A stretch of DNA of 64,000 bases from JACRPI01 sp964385055 (GTDB taxonomy: Archaea; Nanobdellota; Nanobdellia; Woesearchaeales; DSVV01), in assembly GCA_964385055.1 (NCBI GenBank), contig CAYLMH010000001.1, positions 1 to 64,000 of the forward strand. The letters are read 5' to 3'. Each line of letters starts with the position of its first letter. The first letter of the stretch is position 1. Both the position numbers and the translations under genes were made by a program. Of this stretch, positions 8,148-16,210 are shown piece after piece. The notes beneath the pieces were generated by a model, which saw only the letters and a program-made list of their open reading frames with translations, searched no databases and was not told the DNA's origin.

Positions 8148-9521
8148 CTAACTCGAAACAATATTGCACCGCTCAGAAACAGTTCTTCCATCTGTAACAG
8201 TGCCATAAATAGAAAGTTTCTTAGGAACTGTTGTTCCAGAAAATGGACAAGACGACGTTGGACTACTGGAATCGCCGCATTTTGTGACAGTAGAAGAGCC
8301 ATGCACTTGATATTCGACCAATTCATCTGCTGCTGCAGAAACCTTGATTTCAGTTTCTCCCTCACTGCAGTAATACATTTTTCCACCTATATACAAACAA
8401 ACGCAGCCTCCCCATTTGTTCATGTTTGCTTCGCTACAATAACAGCCTGAACTTCCAGAAGAGGTTCCACTCTCTGAAGAGCTTCCAGAAGAACCGCGAG
8501 AAACACCCTGCTCATATGCTTCTCGATCAGCAGTACTGCTGCTTTCATAAATGCCAATATCCTGATCAATCACAGAAAGGTACGAATAATCGAGAGTAAT
8601 TTTAAGCGGTGTTGTGTAGGTGCGTTGTTCGCGAAGCGTGAACGTGCAGATAATAACCCCTTGCCCCACGTCGTTGAGCGCGATATACCCATTGCTTGGA
8701 ATACAACTTGGAACATCAAGCCCATTAATTTCCAAACTGACGCCTACGTGATCTAAGTCATCTTGAGTCAAACCAAAAGGACATGCGTCAAATGCATCGA
8801 CATCATACGCATTCACCACAGTGCCATCGCCAACGTGCTGCACAAAGACAGTAAAGCGGACTTTATCCTGCTCATAATCTTGGCGAATTTCCGTCACTGC
8901 AACAGGTCCTCCTTGAGAAGAGAGTCCAATAGTGTCCTGATCACAAATGTAGGTGTCCTCTGGATTATAAAGTAAACAAACTGTTGGAGTTGCAATAGAT
9001 TGATAGCTGTAACAAAGGCTTGCTTGCAACGTTGTTTCATACGATTCTCCAAGAGTGAGGGAAACAGGCGCTTCTTCTGTGACAGAAACAAAATACTGAT
9101 AGCCGTCTGGGGCGTAGATATTTTTACCGTAAAATTCGCTAGGAAGTTCTATTGGTTCTGTATCAAGTTTGACTATGGTCGGATCATAACCACTCAAGAC
9201 TACTTTTCCTTGCGGTTCATCGTATGCGCCTTTATTTTCTAAAACAAGTTGAAGATTCAAGTATTGTTGATCATAAAAAACATAATCATCATCAAGGAAA
9301 GAAACAAGAACTCCTTCTGTTCCTGTTCGATAGGGATCTGCTTCCTGACTGCTGTAGAATGTTCCGCAAGAAGAGAGGAGAAAAAAGAATAAGAAGACAA
9401 AAAATAACAACAGTGGCGCCGACGCGACGGGGGATGCCCCCTCGGGGTGTCGCGTAGGACAAAATTCTATGAATTTTGTCCGTAGGCCGCCATCGTTGTT
9501 GTTATTTTTTGCTTTTATCAT
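8148..9521 (-). CDS. Surface lipoprotein, paralogue 2, with repeat-derived N-terminus
   Basis: A 457-residue lipoprotein. After the start comes an odd hydrophilic stretch of about 35 residues (KNNNNDGG...HPEGASPVAS), then the hydrophobic core and lipobox LLSSC. The odd stretch is encoded by a GC-rich palindromic element (9400-9510). The signal peptide of its paralogues begins within the first 10-15 residues, so the element appears to have been inserted between start codon and signal core without breaking the frame. A GAGGAAAT ribosome site 8-9 bases before the ATG supports the 9521 start. The mature part repeats the paralogue opening (GVLVSFLDDDYVFYDQQYLN) and 'GGPVAVT', then has a Ser/Gly-rich linker and a C-terminal Cys-rich region. 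Whether the long n-region still allows export is unknown. Confidence 0.8.
   Translation of the reverse strand: MIKAKNNNNDGGLRTKFIEFCPTRHPEGASPVASAPLLLFFVFLFFFLLSSCGTFYSSQEADPYRTGTEGVLVSFLDDDYVFYDQQYLNLQLVLENKGAYDEPQGKVVLSGYDPTIVKLDTEPIELPSEFYGKNIYAPDGYQYFVSVTEEAPVSLTLGESYETTLQASLCYSYQSIATPTVCLLYNPEDTYICDQDTIGLSSQGGPVAVTEIRQDYEQDKVRFTVFVQHVGDGTVVNAYDVDAFDACPFGLTQDDLDHVGVSLEINGLDVPSCIPSNGYIALNDVGQGVIICTFTLREQRTYTTPLKITLDYSYLSVIDQDIGIYESSSTADREAYEQGVSRGSSGSSSESGTSSGSSGCYCSEANMNKWGGCVCLYIGGKMYYCSEGETEIKVSAAADELVEYQVHGSSTVTKCGDSSSPTSSCPFSGTTVPKKLSIYGTVTDGRTVSERCNIVSS
9400..9510. repeat. GC-rich palindromic element, copy 1 (inside a lipoprotein gene)
   Basis: The ends are AAAAATAACAACA (9400-9412) and GTTGTTGTTATTTTTT (9495-9510), inverted repeats followed inwards by TGGCG/CGCCA-type bases. 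The same ends bound copy 2 at 14132-14260, with the same 3-base surplus on the right side. Inside are two hairpins: ACGCGAC...GTCGCGT enclosing GGGGG-ATG-CCCCC (9422-9455), and a perfect 11-base stem GGACAAAATTC/GAATTTTGTCC with a 3-base loop (9457-9481). The core is far richer in G+C than the surroundings. No transposase is present, so it is MITE- or REP-like. Confidence 0.75.
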
Positions 9522-9551
9522 AATATTTCCTCAAGTAATAAATAATGCAAA

Positions 9552-10808
9552 CTAATACGTCACAATCTTCTCAATCGTCACAGGGACTGATTGCGATAAG
9601 GTGTAGCCATAATCAAATTGTATCGAAAGCTGCGTCATGTATGGCGCTTGATCAATGGAAAACATATCAAGATCCTCAACAGCATCTTCATTCACAATGC
9701 AAGTAATTTTATCATCATTGCCTTTCAAAGTGAGAGGATTTGGTGTGCAAGTAATTAAATCTCCATCATCGCCAGGGTTCAGTTCTCGTCCTGTTGCAGG
9801 ATCATACCCATTAAAATCATAGAACAAATCTTCGCTGGAGAGCATGAATGATTTCAAAAACACCATGTTATAATCCTTCGATGCGAGTCCAGTTGCAGTG
9901 CATGCATGTTCTATTTTCTCCTTATTAATGACTTTCCCATTACCGCTATTCTGCACATGAATGATAAACATAGGGCGGATATATCCTGTTCCAGTAGGAA
10001 TCATTTTACTTTCAATCGACGTAATCGCAAGTGGTGCACCCTGTCCGCTTAGACTCACGTCAGTTGCTTCGCATGCGCCAGGGAAAATGTTCATTTTGTT
10101 GACATCAGTGTCGATGCAAATATCTTGATTCCATGTTGTGGTATATTCGTAGCATGCAGTTGCGACAATTTCAATGTCATGGGTCTCACTTAATGGACCA
10201 ACAGTTTTTGCTTTTGCAGGATAAGAGAGCGTCGTGGTGCCGCCTTCATAATTAAAGATAGATTTACCTTCGAGAGAAAACCATTTCGTTTTGTATGGAT
10301 TTGCGACAGCAGTGGTATCGCGCAACCGTTCAATGTTCGTACGTGCGTCTTGAATTTTTTGTTTAAGATCAGCAGCAGTTTCAGCGTCCGCAGTTTTGAG
10401 TGCCAGTGTATACTCTTCAATTGCAGCGTTGTAGTCTTCAATGTCATCGCGAACAGATAAACTCAATTCATCCACTGCGTCAAAAGTAGAGCATTCGTTA
10501 TCATCATCAACAAGACACATGTAATCATCTTCGATAGAGAGCGTAATAAAACCTGTTAAGGTGTGTGCGCCAGTATTTTCAAGTTCAAGAGCAACAGTGA
10601 AAGGAGTATCTTCATAAACAGTTTGCGAAGGATTTTCGTCAAGGAAAGAAAAATCTAAACCACTAGTTCCCTCCCAAAATGCTTCATTAGATGTATAGAC
10701 TTTGGATGTTGTCGTGCCGCAGCTAGAAAGAAGAAGCAACGCACAAAGAACAACAAGAATGCAAAGTGAAGAAAACTGTTTTGAAGAAAAGGGTTTTGCA
10801 GGAATCAT
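9552..10808 (-). CDS. Surface lipoprotein, paralogue 3
   Basis: A 418-residue lipoprotein with signal peptide and lipobox LLSSC near residue 30. The mature chain opens GLDFSFLDENPSQTVYEDTPF, matching its two neighbours, and then carries an inserted helical hairpin of about 50 residues (LSVRDDIEDYN...IERLRDTT) that the others lack. Further on are paired cysteines and 'GQGAPLAITSI', equivalent to the GGP-I/V motif of the paralogues. It overlaps the preceding gene by 4 bases (ATGA), so it is translationally coupled to the 1,032-residue membrane protein. A role in the same surface complex is inferred from this coupling. Confidence 0.82.
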   Translation of the reverse strand: MIPAKPFSSKQFSSLCILVVLCALLLLSSCGTTTSKVYTSNEAFWEGTSGLDFSFLDENPSQTVYEDTPFTVALELENTGAHTLTGFITLSIEDDYMCLVDDDNECSTFDAVDELSLSVRDDIEDYNAAIEEYTLALKTADAETAADLKQKIQDARTNIERLRDTTAVANPYKTKWFSLEGKSIFNYEGGTTTLSYPAKAKTVGPLSETHDIEIVATACYEYTTTWNQDICIDTDVNKMNIFPGACEATDVSLSGQGAPLAITSIESKMIPTGTGYIRPMFIIHVQNSGNGKVINKEKIEHACTATGLASKDYNMVFLKSFMLSSEDLFYDFNGYDPATGRELNPGDDGDLITCTPNPLTLKGNDDKITCIVNEDAVEDLDMFSIDQAPYMTQLSIQFDYGYTLSQSVPVTIEKIVTY

Positions 10809-13800
10809 GATGTTGCTGCCTCCACTTGTTTTTCGTTATTCCATTCTATTTGAATCTTTGCATGCCCTTCACCAAGAGTAGATTCTTGTGTTTTCACATT
10901 GCGAACAGTAAGACCGAGTATATCATCAGATGCGCAAGAACCAAACGCAATGTCTTCATACCATGAGAGAGAACAAACCTCATCAAGATCTGTAAGATCT
11001 TCAGGGTTTGTCGCAACACTAAAGACAATATTGGAACCATCGTATTCTACATAAAAGACATCAGCAACAAGCGCAGTAGGTTTATCTTCTAAGAGATAAT
11101 CTGTGTTAAGAACAAAGTCTTCAAAATATCTGTATTTGAAAAGTGAAGTATCACTATCATAATATGCCTGAACAAAAGGGTATCCTTCAAACAACAACCA
11201 TTGCGCATAGACTGGTGGTTTGACCGAGTCGATCAACTCCGTGACACCAGAAGCAGGGGTCGCATAGAAATACACAGGCAATGCACGATCACCGCTACCC
11301 ATAGAAAGCCAGAGTGTCCAGTTTCCAAAAGTGCCGAGCGTTGCATTGCTTGGAGTAAATCGTAAATAGTATGGTTCATAAGTGACAGATTCTTCTCTAA
11401 AGAAATCATCGGCATTACTTGTGGACTTCATCACGCTGTCAGGAAGTCCAAGTGATTCGCAAAGATCAACATAATCCTCCACGTGGGTTGCATAAAGCAC
11501 AGCGTCTTCGTTTGAAGAAGTGTCATCTGCTTGCGGAAGACGATAAATGCCATAGTAATATGCGCTATATGCATCGTCAGTATACCCGACAGTTTCTGCG
11601 ATATTCTTGAGATATGTTGCGCCAAGATTAATGTTCGTTTCAGCGTCATAAAGATCATAGGTTTCACCAAGAGATGCCTGAGAGCCAAGCTGTTCTGCAA
11701 GCTGTTCAGTCACACCCATTAATCCTGTTCGTTTGTCAAGATAGTAATTATGATCTCCTGAAGAAGTCTGTGCAATAATACCTGCGAGAGAACAAACAGG
11801 AGTGCCATACGTTGTTTGTGCAGCAAATAGTTCATCGCCATAATTATAAAATAGGTACTGCAACAACTCATCTTTTTCAGAGCTGGAAAAAGTAGGAGTA
11901 CTTCCTGTGGATTGGCGAGCATCACCAGAAACACCTGAAGGCGTGCGTTCCTCACTCTCAACAACAGTCACGCTCGTGTCATCGCTCAACTGATAATCAT
12001 AACGGGTCTTCACATAAAAGTAATGCGTCGAGATAGGCGTTGCGCCGAGCAATCCTGAAACATCATCAATGTTCAAGCGACAGCTAATCGTGATATAATC
12101 CTTGATGCCTTTGTATTCTGGTTTATCGACATCTAGAGTATATGCGTTATATCCTTCGAGTTGTGCAGTGCAAATTTCTTCAAGGCAGCTCTCATCCCCG
12201 CCGCATTCTTGTGCAACTTTGCTGTTATAGCTTTCTTCGCTTGCGATGCAATCATCAACAGTATACGTTGTCCAGTCATCATCTGTGCATTGCGCAATGT
12301 CCAAACTTGTTTCTTCAGGAATAATCAAAACAACTTCATCAAGCGCAGCGATCACCCCTCCCCATCCTTGCGAACCATCAAGCGTGAGCGCAAGGCGTGG
12401 CTTGACTGCGTAGGATTCGCTGATGCCGAGTAATGGTTCTTCAGGCCCCATTCCTATTGCGACAGGACCATTAGTGTAATGCGCGACAGGAGCTTGGTCT
12501 TGGATTTGGTATTCATCGAGAAGATCGATACCTTGCCGTGTCGCGGCAGTAAGCGCATCACGGTCAGTGAAGTAGCGTTTCAAGTAGCCAATAGTTTGGA
12601 AATTGAATTCCGCGGTATACGTAATTTTATTTGTTCCTTCAGGAAGTTTTTCAAAGCTGCAATCCAATTCTTCTTGTTGCAAATTATAAATTTCAAACGA
12701 ATCATCAGGATAGACACTTCCGTTCATTCTGTTTTTTTCGCTTCCTGCGTAGCATGCGACACCAACAGTGACTGCGTCATCAAGCGTGCGTGCGAGGAGT
12801 GTTGCGTAGACAGTAACAGGTTCATTTTCTTCATATTCTGTTTTTGACGGAGTAAGGTCTTCTAAGTAGACTCCAAGTTTTTCATTTTCGTTTTCTTCAA
12901 CAACGCCGTAATAATATTCACCTGTTGCTTGTTTCATGCGCATGCTAAAAATGTCGCGCATGTTTCCAAACCCCCCGACAACGCCATCCCAAAGCATACC
13001 CCAACCATCTGTTGCTCTATCCCACATAAGTCCAGCTGCGTACATGCGATCAGCGCCTGCAGTATCAAGTTCAATATCGCTGAAATCCACCATGCTTGTG
13101 CCAATAAAGGAAAATAGAACACCAAGCCAGAAGAGAATAATTGCTATTCTCCACCACCGAGTTGGTCCTGTTGTAATGCTTTGTCCACGAATAAAGACTG
13201 CGTAATAAATCCAAGTGAGAATAATAAAGCCATTTGAAACATACAACCTAATAAAATCAATCTGCTGAAGAATGGCAAAATCATTAGTAACATAAGGAAT
13301 GAGTATTTCAAAAAGAAACACAAAGATAAAAAGTGTTCTGTAGACATCGCCATTGCGTTCGCTCGGATCAAAGATAAAAAAGATCACAAACAAAATCATG
13401 AAAAAATTAATCCAAAGTAAATAGTAGAGCGTCGGCGTGATCAGAAATAATTTTGCGAAGTGATACCCAATCGCGAGCGCGAGAAGCATCGTGTTGCTTC
13501 CAGGAGTAATATGTGCTGGGCCAATAGCGCCACCTGCCCCACGAATCGCATGCCACATAATAGAAAGCGGCTTGCGAACAGCAGCAGTAGCAAGCTGTGC
13601 CCACGGATGTTGATGCTGTGCACCAATCCAACCAGGCATTTGGGTTTGAAGTTGTGCAATTTGTGCAGAACGTTGTTCTGGCGTCATGCCTGGAAATCGA
13701 GAAAAATCTTTCAAATCAGTAATGCGTGCTTGTGCGGCTTGTCGTTCAGCAAGCATACGTGTTCGTTCTGCTGTTTGATCAGCGTGCCATTGCTGTGCTT

Positions 13801-13903
13801 CACTGACTTTGCGATCGACTTGCAAGCGAATGTCGCGCATAGATTGGAGTGTTGAGGCCCATGCCTGCCAAGGCAATCCGCGTAACGTATCCAACCAAGC
13901 CAT
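10805..13903 (-). CDS. Multi-pass surface protein with a degenerate lytic-transglycosylase (SLT)-like domain
   Basis: A 1,032-residue protein. Residues 1-130 are cytoplasmic-looking (Gln/Arg-rich helix); about 135-290 hold five or six membrane segments; the remaining 740 residues are probably outside the cell. Outside, a domain opening GVYLEDLTPSKTEYEENEPV matches the start of the three neighbouring lipoproteins. Around residues 685-800 is an SLT-like segment: LAGIIAQTSSG, then TGLMGVTEQLAEQLG, DAETNINLGATYL and AYSAYYYG, which align with QxESGF, GLMQ, NIxxGxxYL and AYNxG. The catalytic Glu is replaced by Ser. The ATG at 13903 follows GAGGT with proper spacing; the frame extends only to a TTG two codons upstream. 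First gene of the lipoprotein operon. Confidence 0.82.
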   Translation of the reverse strand: MAWLDTLRGLPWQAWASTLQSMRDIRLQVDRKVSEAQQWHADQTAERTRMLAERQAAQARITDLKDFSRFPGMTPEQRSAQIAQLQTQMPGWIGAQHQHPWAQLATAAVRKPLSIMWHAIRGAGGAIGPAHITPGSNTMLLALAIGYHFAKLFLITPTLYYLLWINFFMILFVIFFIFDPSERNGDVYRTLFIFVFLFEILIPYVTNDFAILQQIDFIRLYVSNGFIILTWIYYAVFIRGQSITTGPTRWWRIAIILFWLGVLFSFIGTSMVDFSDIELDTAGADRMYAAGLMWDRATDGWGMLWDGVVGGFGNMRDIFSMRMKQATGEYYYGVVEENENEKLGVYLEDLTPSKTEYEENEPVTVYATLLARTLDDAVTVGVACYAGSEKNRMNGSVYPDDSFEIYNLQQEELDCSFEKLPEGTNKITYTAEFNFQTIGYLKRYFTDRDALTAATRQGIDLLDEYQIQDQAPVAHYTNGPVAIGMGPEEPLLGISESYAVKPRLALTLDGSQGWGGVIAALDEVVLIIPEETSLDIAQCTDDDWTTYTVDDCIASEESYNSKVAQECGGDESCLEEICTAQLEGYNAYTLDVDKPEYKGIKDYITISCRLNIDDVSGLLGATPISTHYFYVKTRYDYQLSDDTSVTVVESEERTPSGVSGDARQSTGSTPTFSSSEKDELLQYLFYNYGDELFAAQTTYGTPVCSLAGIIAQTSSGDHNYYLDKRTGLMGVTEQLAEQLGSQASLGETYDLYDAETNINLGATYLKNIAETVGYTDDAYSAYYYGIYRLPQADDTSSNEDAVLYATHVEDYVDLCESLGLPDSVMKSTSNADDFFREESVTYEPYYLRFTPSNATLGTFGNWTLWLSMGSGDRALPVYFYATPASGVTELIDSVKPPVYAQWLLFEGYPFVQAYYDSDTSLFKYRYFEDFVLNTDYLLEDKPTALVADVFYVEYDGSNIVFSVATNPEDLTDLDEVCSLSWYEDIAFGSCASDDILGLTVRNVKTQESTLGEGHAKIQIEWNNEKQVEAATS

Positions 13904-13921
13904 AATCAAACCTCTTTTTAA

Positions 13922-13945
13922 GAGAATAGAGTAAGAACTATTCTC
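13922..13945. promoter_or_regulatory. Inverted repeat in the leader of the surface operon
   Basis: GAGAATAG and CTATTCTC form a perfect 8-base inverted repeat with an 8-base spacer. It lies between the TATA box and the ribosome site of the 1,032-residue protein, so it would sit at the 5' end of the mRNA. It could be an operator or an RNA hairpin. A weaker 6-base repeat (TTCTCA/TGAGAA) overlaps it to 13963. Confidence 0.4.
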
Positions 13946-13969
13946 ATAAGGTTATTCTGAGAAAAAGCA

Positions 13970-13980
13970 GTATATATATG
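13970..13980 (-). promoter_or_regulatory. TATA-type promoter of the surface operon
   Basis: The alternating TATATATA track (CATATATATAC on the minus strand) predicts transcription from about 13948, reading the SLT-like gene and the coupled lipoprotein. The 400-base gap 13904-14315 holds this promoter, the inverted repeat and two GC-rich elements, and no gene that I can support. Confidence 0.5.
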
Positions 13981-14050
13981 TTGCTAAAAAAGATAGATAG
14001 AATGAAAGGAGTCTCTTATTTTTTCTAATCTTATAATGAGCATATTAAAA

Positions 14051-14126
14051 AAAAGAGACGCTCGACAAATGCTCGCGTCTCAACGCACAAGGTCTCACAG
14101 GAACGTTCGACCTTGTGCGCTCTTCT
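14051..14126. repeat. GC-rich double hairpin next to repeat copy 2
   Basis: Two stems lie side by side: GAGACGC/GCGTCTC (14055-14081) and the 11-base CGCACAAGGTC/GACCTTGTGCG with a 14-base loop (14084-14119). An A-rich AAAAGAG at the left and CTCTTCT at the right form loose outer ends. It could be a diverged relative of the neighbouring element, a terminator-like RNA structure, or part of one composite element. Confidence 0.5.
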
Positions 14127-14131
14127 CCAAC

Positions 14132-14260
14132 AAAAAAAATAACAACATGGCCAGACGGAGCGAACGAGGTTGCCCTACGAAGTGGGGCGTTCTCGTTTGC
14201 GGAGTAGGGCTTGGAACGAAGTGACAAGACCGTCTGTGCCATTGTTGTTGTTATTTTTTT
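14132..14260. repeat. GC-rich palindromic element, copy 2 (intergenic)
   Basis: The left end AAAAAAAATAACAACA-TGGCCAGACGG (14132-14158) pairs with the right end CCGTCTGTGCCA...TTGTTGTTATTTTTTT (14230-14260). Terminal bases match copy 1 at 9400-9510, again with 3-4 extra bases on the right, so both copies have the same orientation. The cores differ. Here AACGAG (14163-14168) pairs with CTCGTT (14192-14197) while GCCCTAC (14172-14178) pairs with GTAGGGC (14204-14210). These pairings interleave, as in a pseudoknot. Confidence 0.75.
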
Positions 14261-14315
14261 GTTAAAAGAAAAGATTTCTCAAACAAACAAGAAATAAGAA
14301 TTATATAAAAAAGAA

Positions 14316-16058
14316 CTACTCTGCTTCCCGAACCTCAACATCCATCTTTCTGATTTCAAGAGATCGTGTTGGTTCTATTTTAATGGAGTTCGTGCCAGGT
14401 TCAATGTATTCAGTAATTTCTCGTTCATATTCAATTTCATATGTATCAAGATAAAATTTGTGCCCATTGACATAAATGTTCGATGTTTTTCGTTCTTCAT
14501 CATCAACAAAGGTAAAGACAATCCATGCATCATAACCAGGGAAAAATTCATACACTTCTGTCACATCAGAACTTCCTTCTGTTGGGCAGAAATCGCTGAC
14601 AATCTGCCCCTGACTCGAGTAGCCAACGGAACAAACATCGCATTCATCTTCGCTTAAGCTTGCTTCACAAACACTGTCAATGCCTGTGCTTGGAACAACA
14701 TCGCACCAGAAATTATCTTCATCTTGGTCAAAGCAGCAGTCTTTATCATAAGACGAACTGCATCCGGAAGGACAAGTGCCATCGTGATCATCACCGCATT
14801 GCTCTTCGCATTCATCTGGAGCATAACCATCTTCATCTTCATATCCAGTGGAACAAACAGAGCACTTCGAAGTATCTGCTTCGCTGATTTCTGCGCACCG
14901 TGCGTCAGCATCGCTTGGCTGCACATCGCACCAATATTTGTTGCGTCCTTCAAAGCAGCAGTCTGGATCATCATCTTCTTGGCAGCCGGATGGACAATAG
15001 CCATCGCTTTCTCCACAATCATAATCTGCGATAAAACGATCCCTGCTGTATTCTTCGCTGTAAAGGAACGCGTCATCATCAATGTCAAAATAATAAACTG
15101 GATATTCCTGTTCAGAGAGTTCTGTGTTGACAGAAATACTATAAATCAAATATTCTCCTTTCTCTGCTTTAAAGAGAAGATAGTTGTCTCCTGCAGAAAG
15201 CGCAGTTGGAGAAAATTCAACCATGTTAATTTGCTGGCAGTCAGGAATAGAAGAGTACACTAATTCTGTGTTAACGCTGATTTTCAAAGGACCAACTTCA
15301 CGAGGGTTGCAGTCAGGATAAAAATATAATCGTGCAAGTTCAACATTAAATTTCTCCACATCAGAAACAGTAAACGTCGTCTTGCTTGTTTGCTGACTGA
15401 TATCAGTAACATCGCCGGTAATTTGAATTGTCGCAAGCTGATATTCATTGGTGGTCCAAAATTTGTAACCGACTTCGCTCACGCTAAATTCAAGAATGTT
15501 TACATCAGAGAGAGAATATGCGCTAAGGTCAAGAGGAGTAATTGCGCCAGAAGTAATTTCTCCTTCATAGATAAGATTGCCATTGAGTTTAACAATAATG
15601 CGTCCTTGTCCTTCGTCAACATTGAAGGAAAGCAACACGTTGTCTGTATAATCAGGATCATCGACATAAAAAGTAAGGTTGCGGGAAAGTTCATCAAACA
15701 TACCATTCTTAACATACAGAGAATCTTGAGAAAAGAGAACAGTTGCTTCAGTGAGTGTGTAAAGATTCACTGCAGAGATACTGTGTTCAAAAGATGATTC
15801 TTGAAGATAATAAATTCTACCTGGGCTTTCTGAAAGAACAGTTTCAGCGACTAATGCTGCTGCCGCAGATCCTGGACTTGTTGAACCAGTGGTTGTGGAA
15901 GAACTTCCTTCGGGATAAACATAGCTGCCATCGCCGAGAAGCGCTTCACGATCTTCTGCAGGGAGAAAGAGAATATACAAGAGAATGAATCCTGCAATAA
16001 GAACAATGAGTGTTGCTGCAGAACTTGCGCTTTGCGCTTTTCTATGTATAATCTTCAA
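14316..16058 (-). CDS. Pilin-like single-pass surface protein with two Cys-rich repeats
   Basis: A 580-residue protein anchored by an N-terminal helix. It starts KIIHRKAQSASSAATLIVLI, reminiscent of class III (type IV pilin-like) signal sequences with a positive segment before a Q-S hydrophobic helix, but a clear peptidase site is not certain. The extracellular part is beta-rich. Two Cys-rich repeats follow (near residues 345-410 and 415-485), each CG..DG.CPSGC....DCC....WCDV....C......C.VCS.GY. The start codon is TTG at 16056-16058; an in-frame stop lies three codons upstream and GGTGA precedes it, so no ATG start is possible without losing the anchor. It is separated from the lipoprotein operon by the repeat region. 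Confidence 0.78.
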   Translation of the reverse strand: MKIIHRKAQSASSAATLIVLIAGFILLYILFLPAEDREALLGDGSYVYPEGSSSTTTGSTSPGSAAAALVAETVLSESPGRIYYLQESSFEHSISAVNLYTLTEATVLFSQDSLYVKNGMFDELSRNLTFYVDDPDYTDNVLLSFNVDEGQGRIIVKLNGNLIYEGEITSGAITPLDLSAYSLSDVNILEFSVSEVGYKFWTTNEYQLATIQITGDVTDISQQTSKTTFTVSDVEKFNVELARLYFYPDCNPREVGPLKISVNTELVYSSIPDCQQINMVEFSPTALSAGDNYLLFKAEKGEYLIYSISVNTELSEQEYPVYYFDIDDDAFLYSEEYSRDRFIADYDCGESDGYCPSGCQEDDDPDCCFEGRNKYWCDVQPSDADARCAEISEADTSKCSVCSTGYEDEDGYAPDECEEQCGDDHDGTCPSGCSSSYDKDCCFDQDEDNFWCDVVPSTGIDSVCEASLSEDECDVCSVGYSSQGQIVSDFCPTEGSSDVTEVYEFFPGYDAWIVFTFVDDEERKTSNIYVNGHKFYLDTYEIEYEREITEYIEPGTNSIKIEPTRSLEIRKMDVEVREAE

Positions 16059-16141
16059 CCCACGTCACCTTTTTTCCCGAGCAATGTCCGCACTACGAAA
16101 AGCAGAGCAAAAGCATTCCTCTTCGTCATTTTCTGCATATA

Positions 16142-16153
16142 GGGATATAAAAG
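16142..16153 (-). promoter_or_regulatory. TATA-type promoter of the pilin-like gene
   Basis: The minus strand reads CCTTTTATATCC, giving a leader of about 60 bases with the GGTGA site for the TTG start. Confidence 0.4.
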
Positions 16154-16177
16154 GTTTTCTATAATCAAGAGGTATAA

Positions 16178-16187
16178 ACATTTATTA
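16178..16187 (+). promoter_or_regulatory. TATA-type promoter of pelota
   Basis: ACATTTATTA is centred about 28 bases before the ATG at 16211, giving a leaderless mRNA. It is divergent from the pilin-like gene's promoter. Confidence 0.5.
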
Positions 16188-16210
16188 ACGAGCGAGAATA
16201 ATCCAAGACT

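Noticed and set aside
14036..14224. Open frames of about 60 residues on both strands across the GC-rich repeats
   Set aside because: They arise from the palindromic elements, which keep several frames open; there is no promoter or ribosome site and the residues look random.
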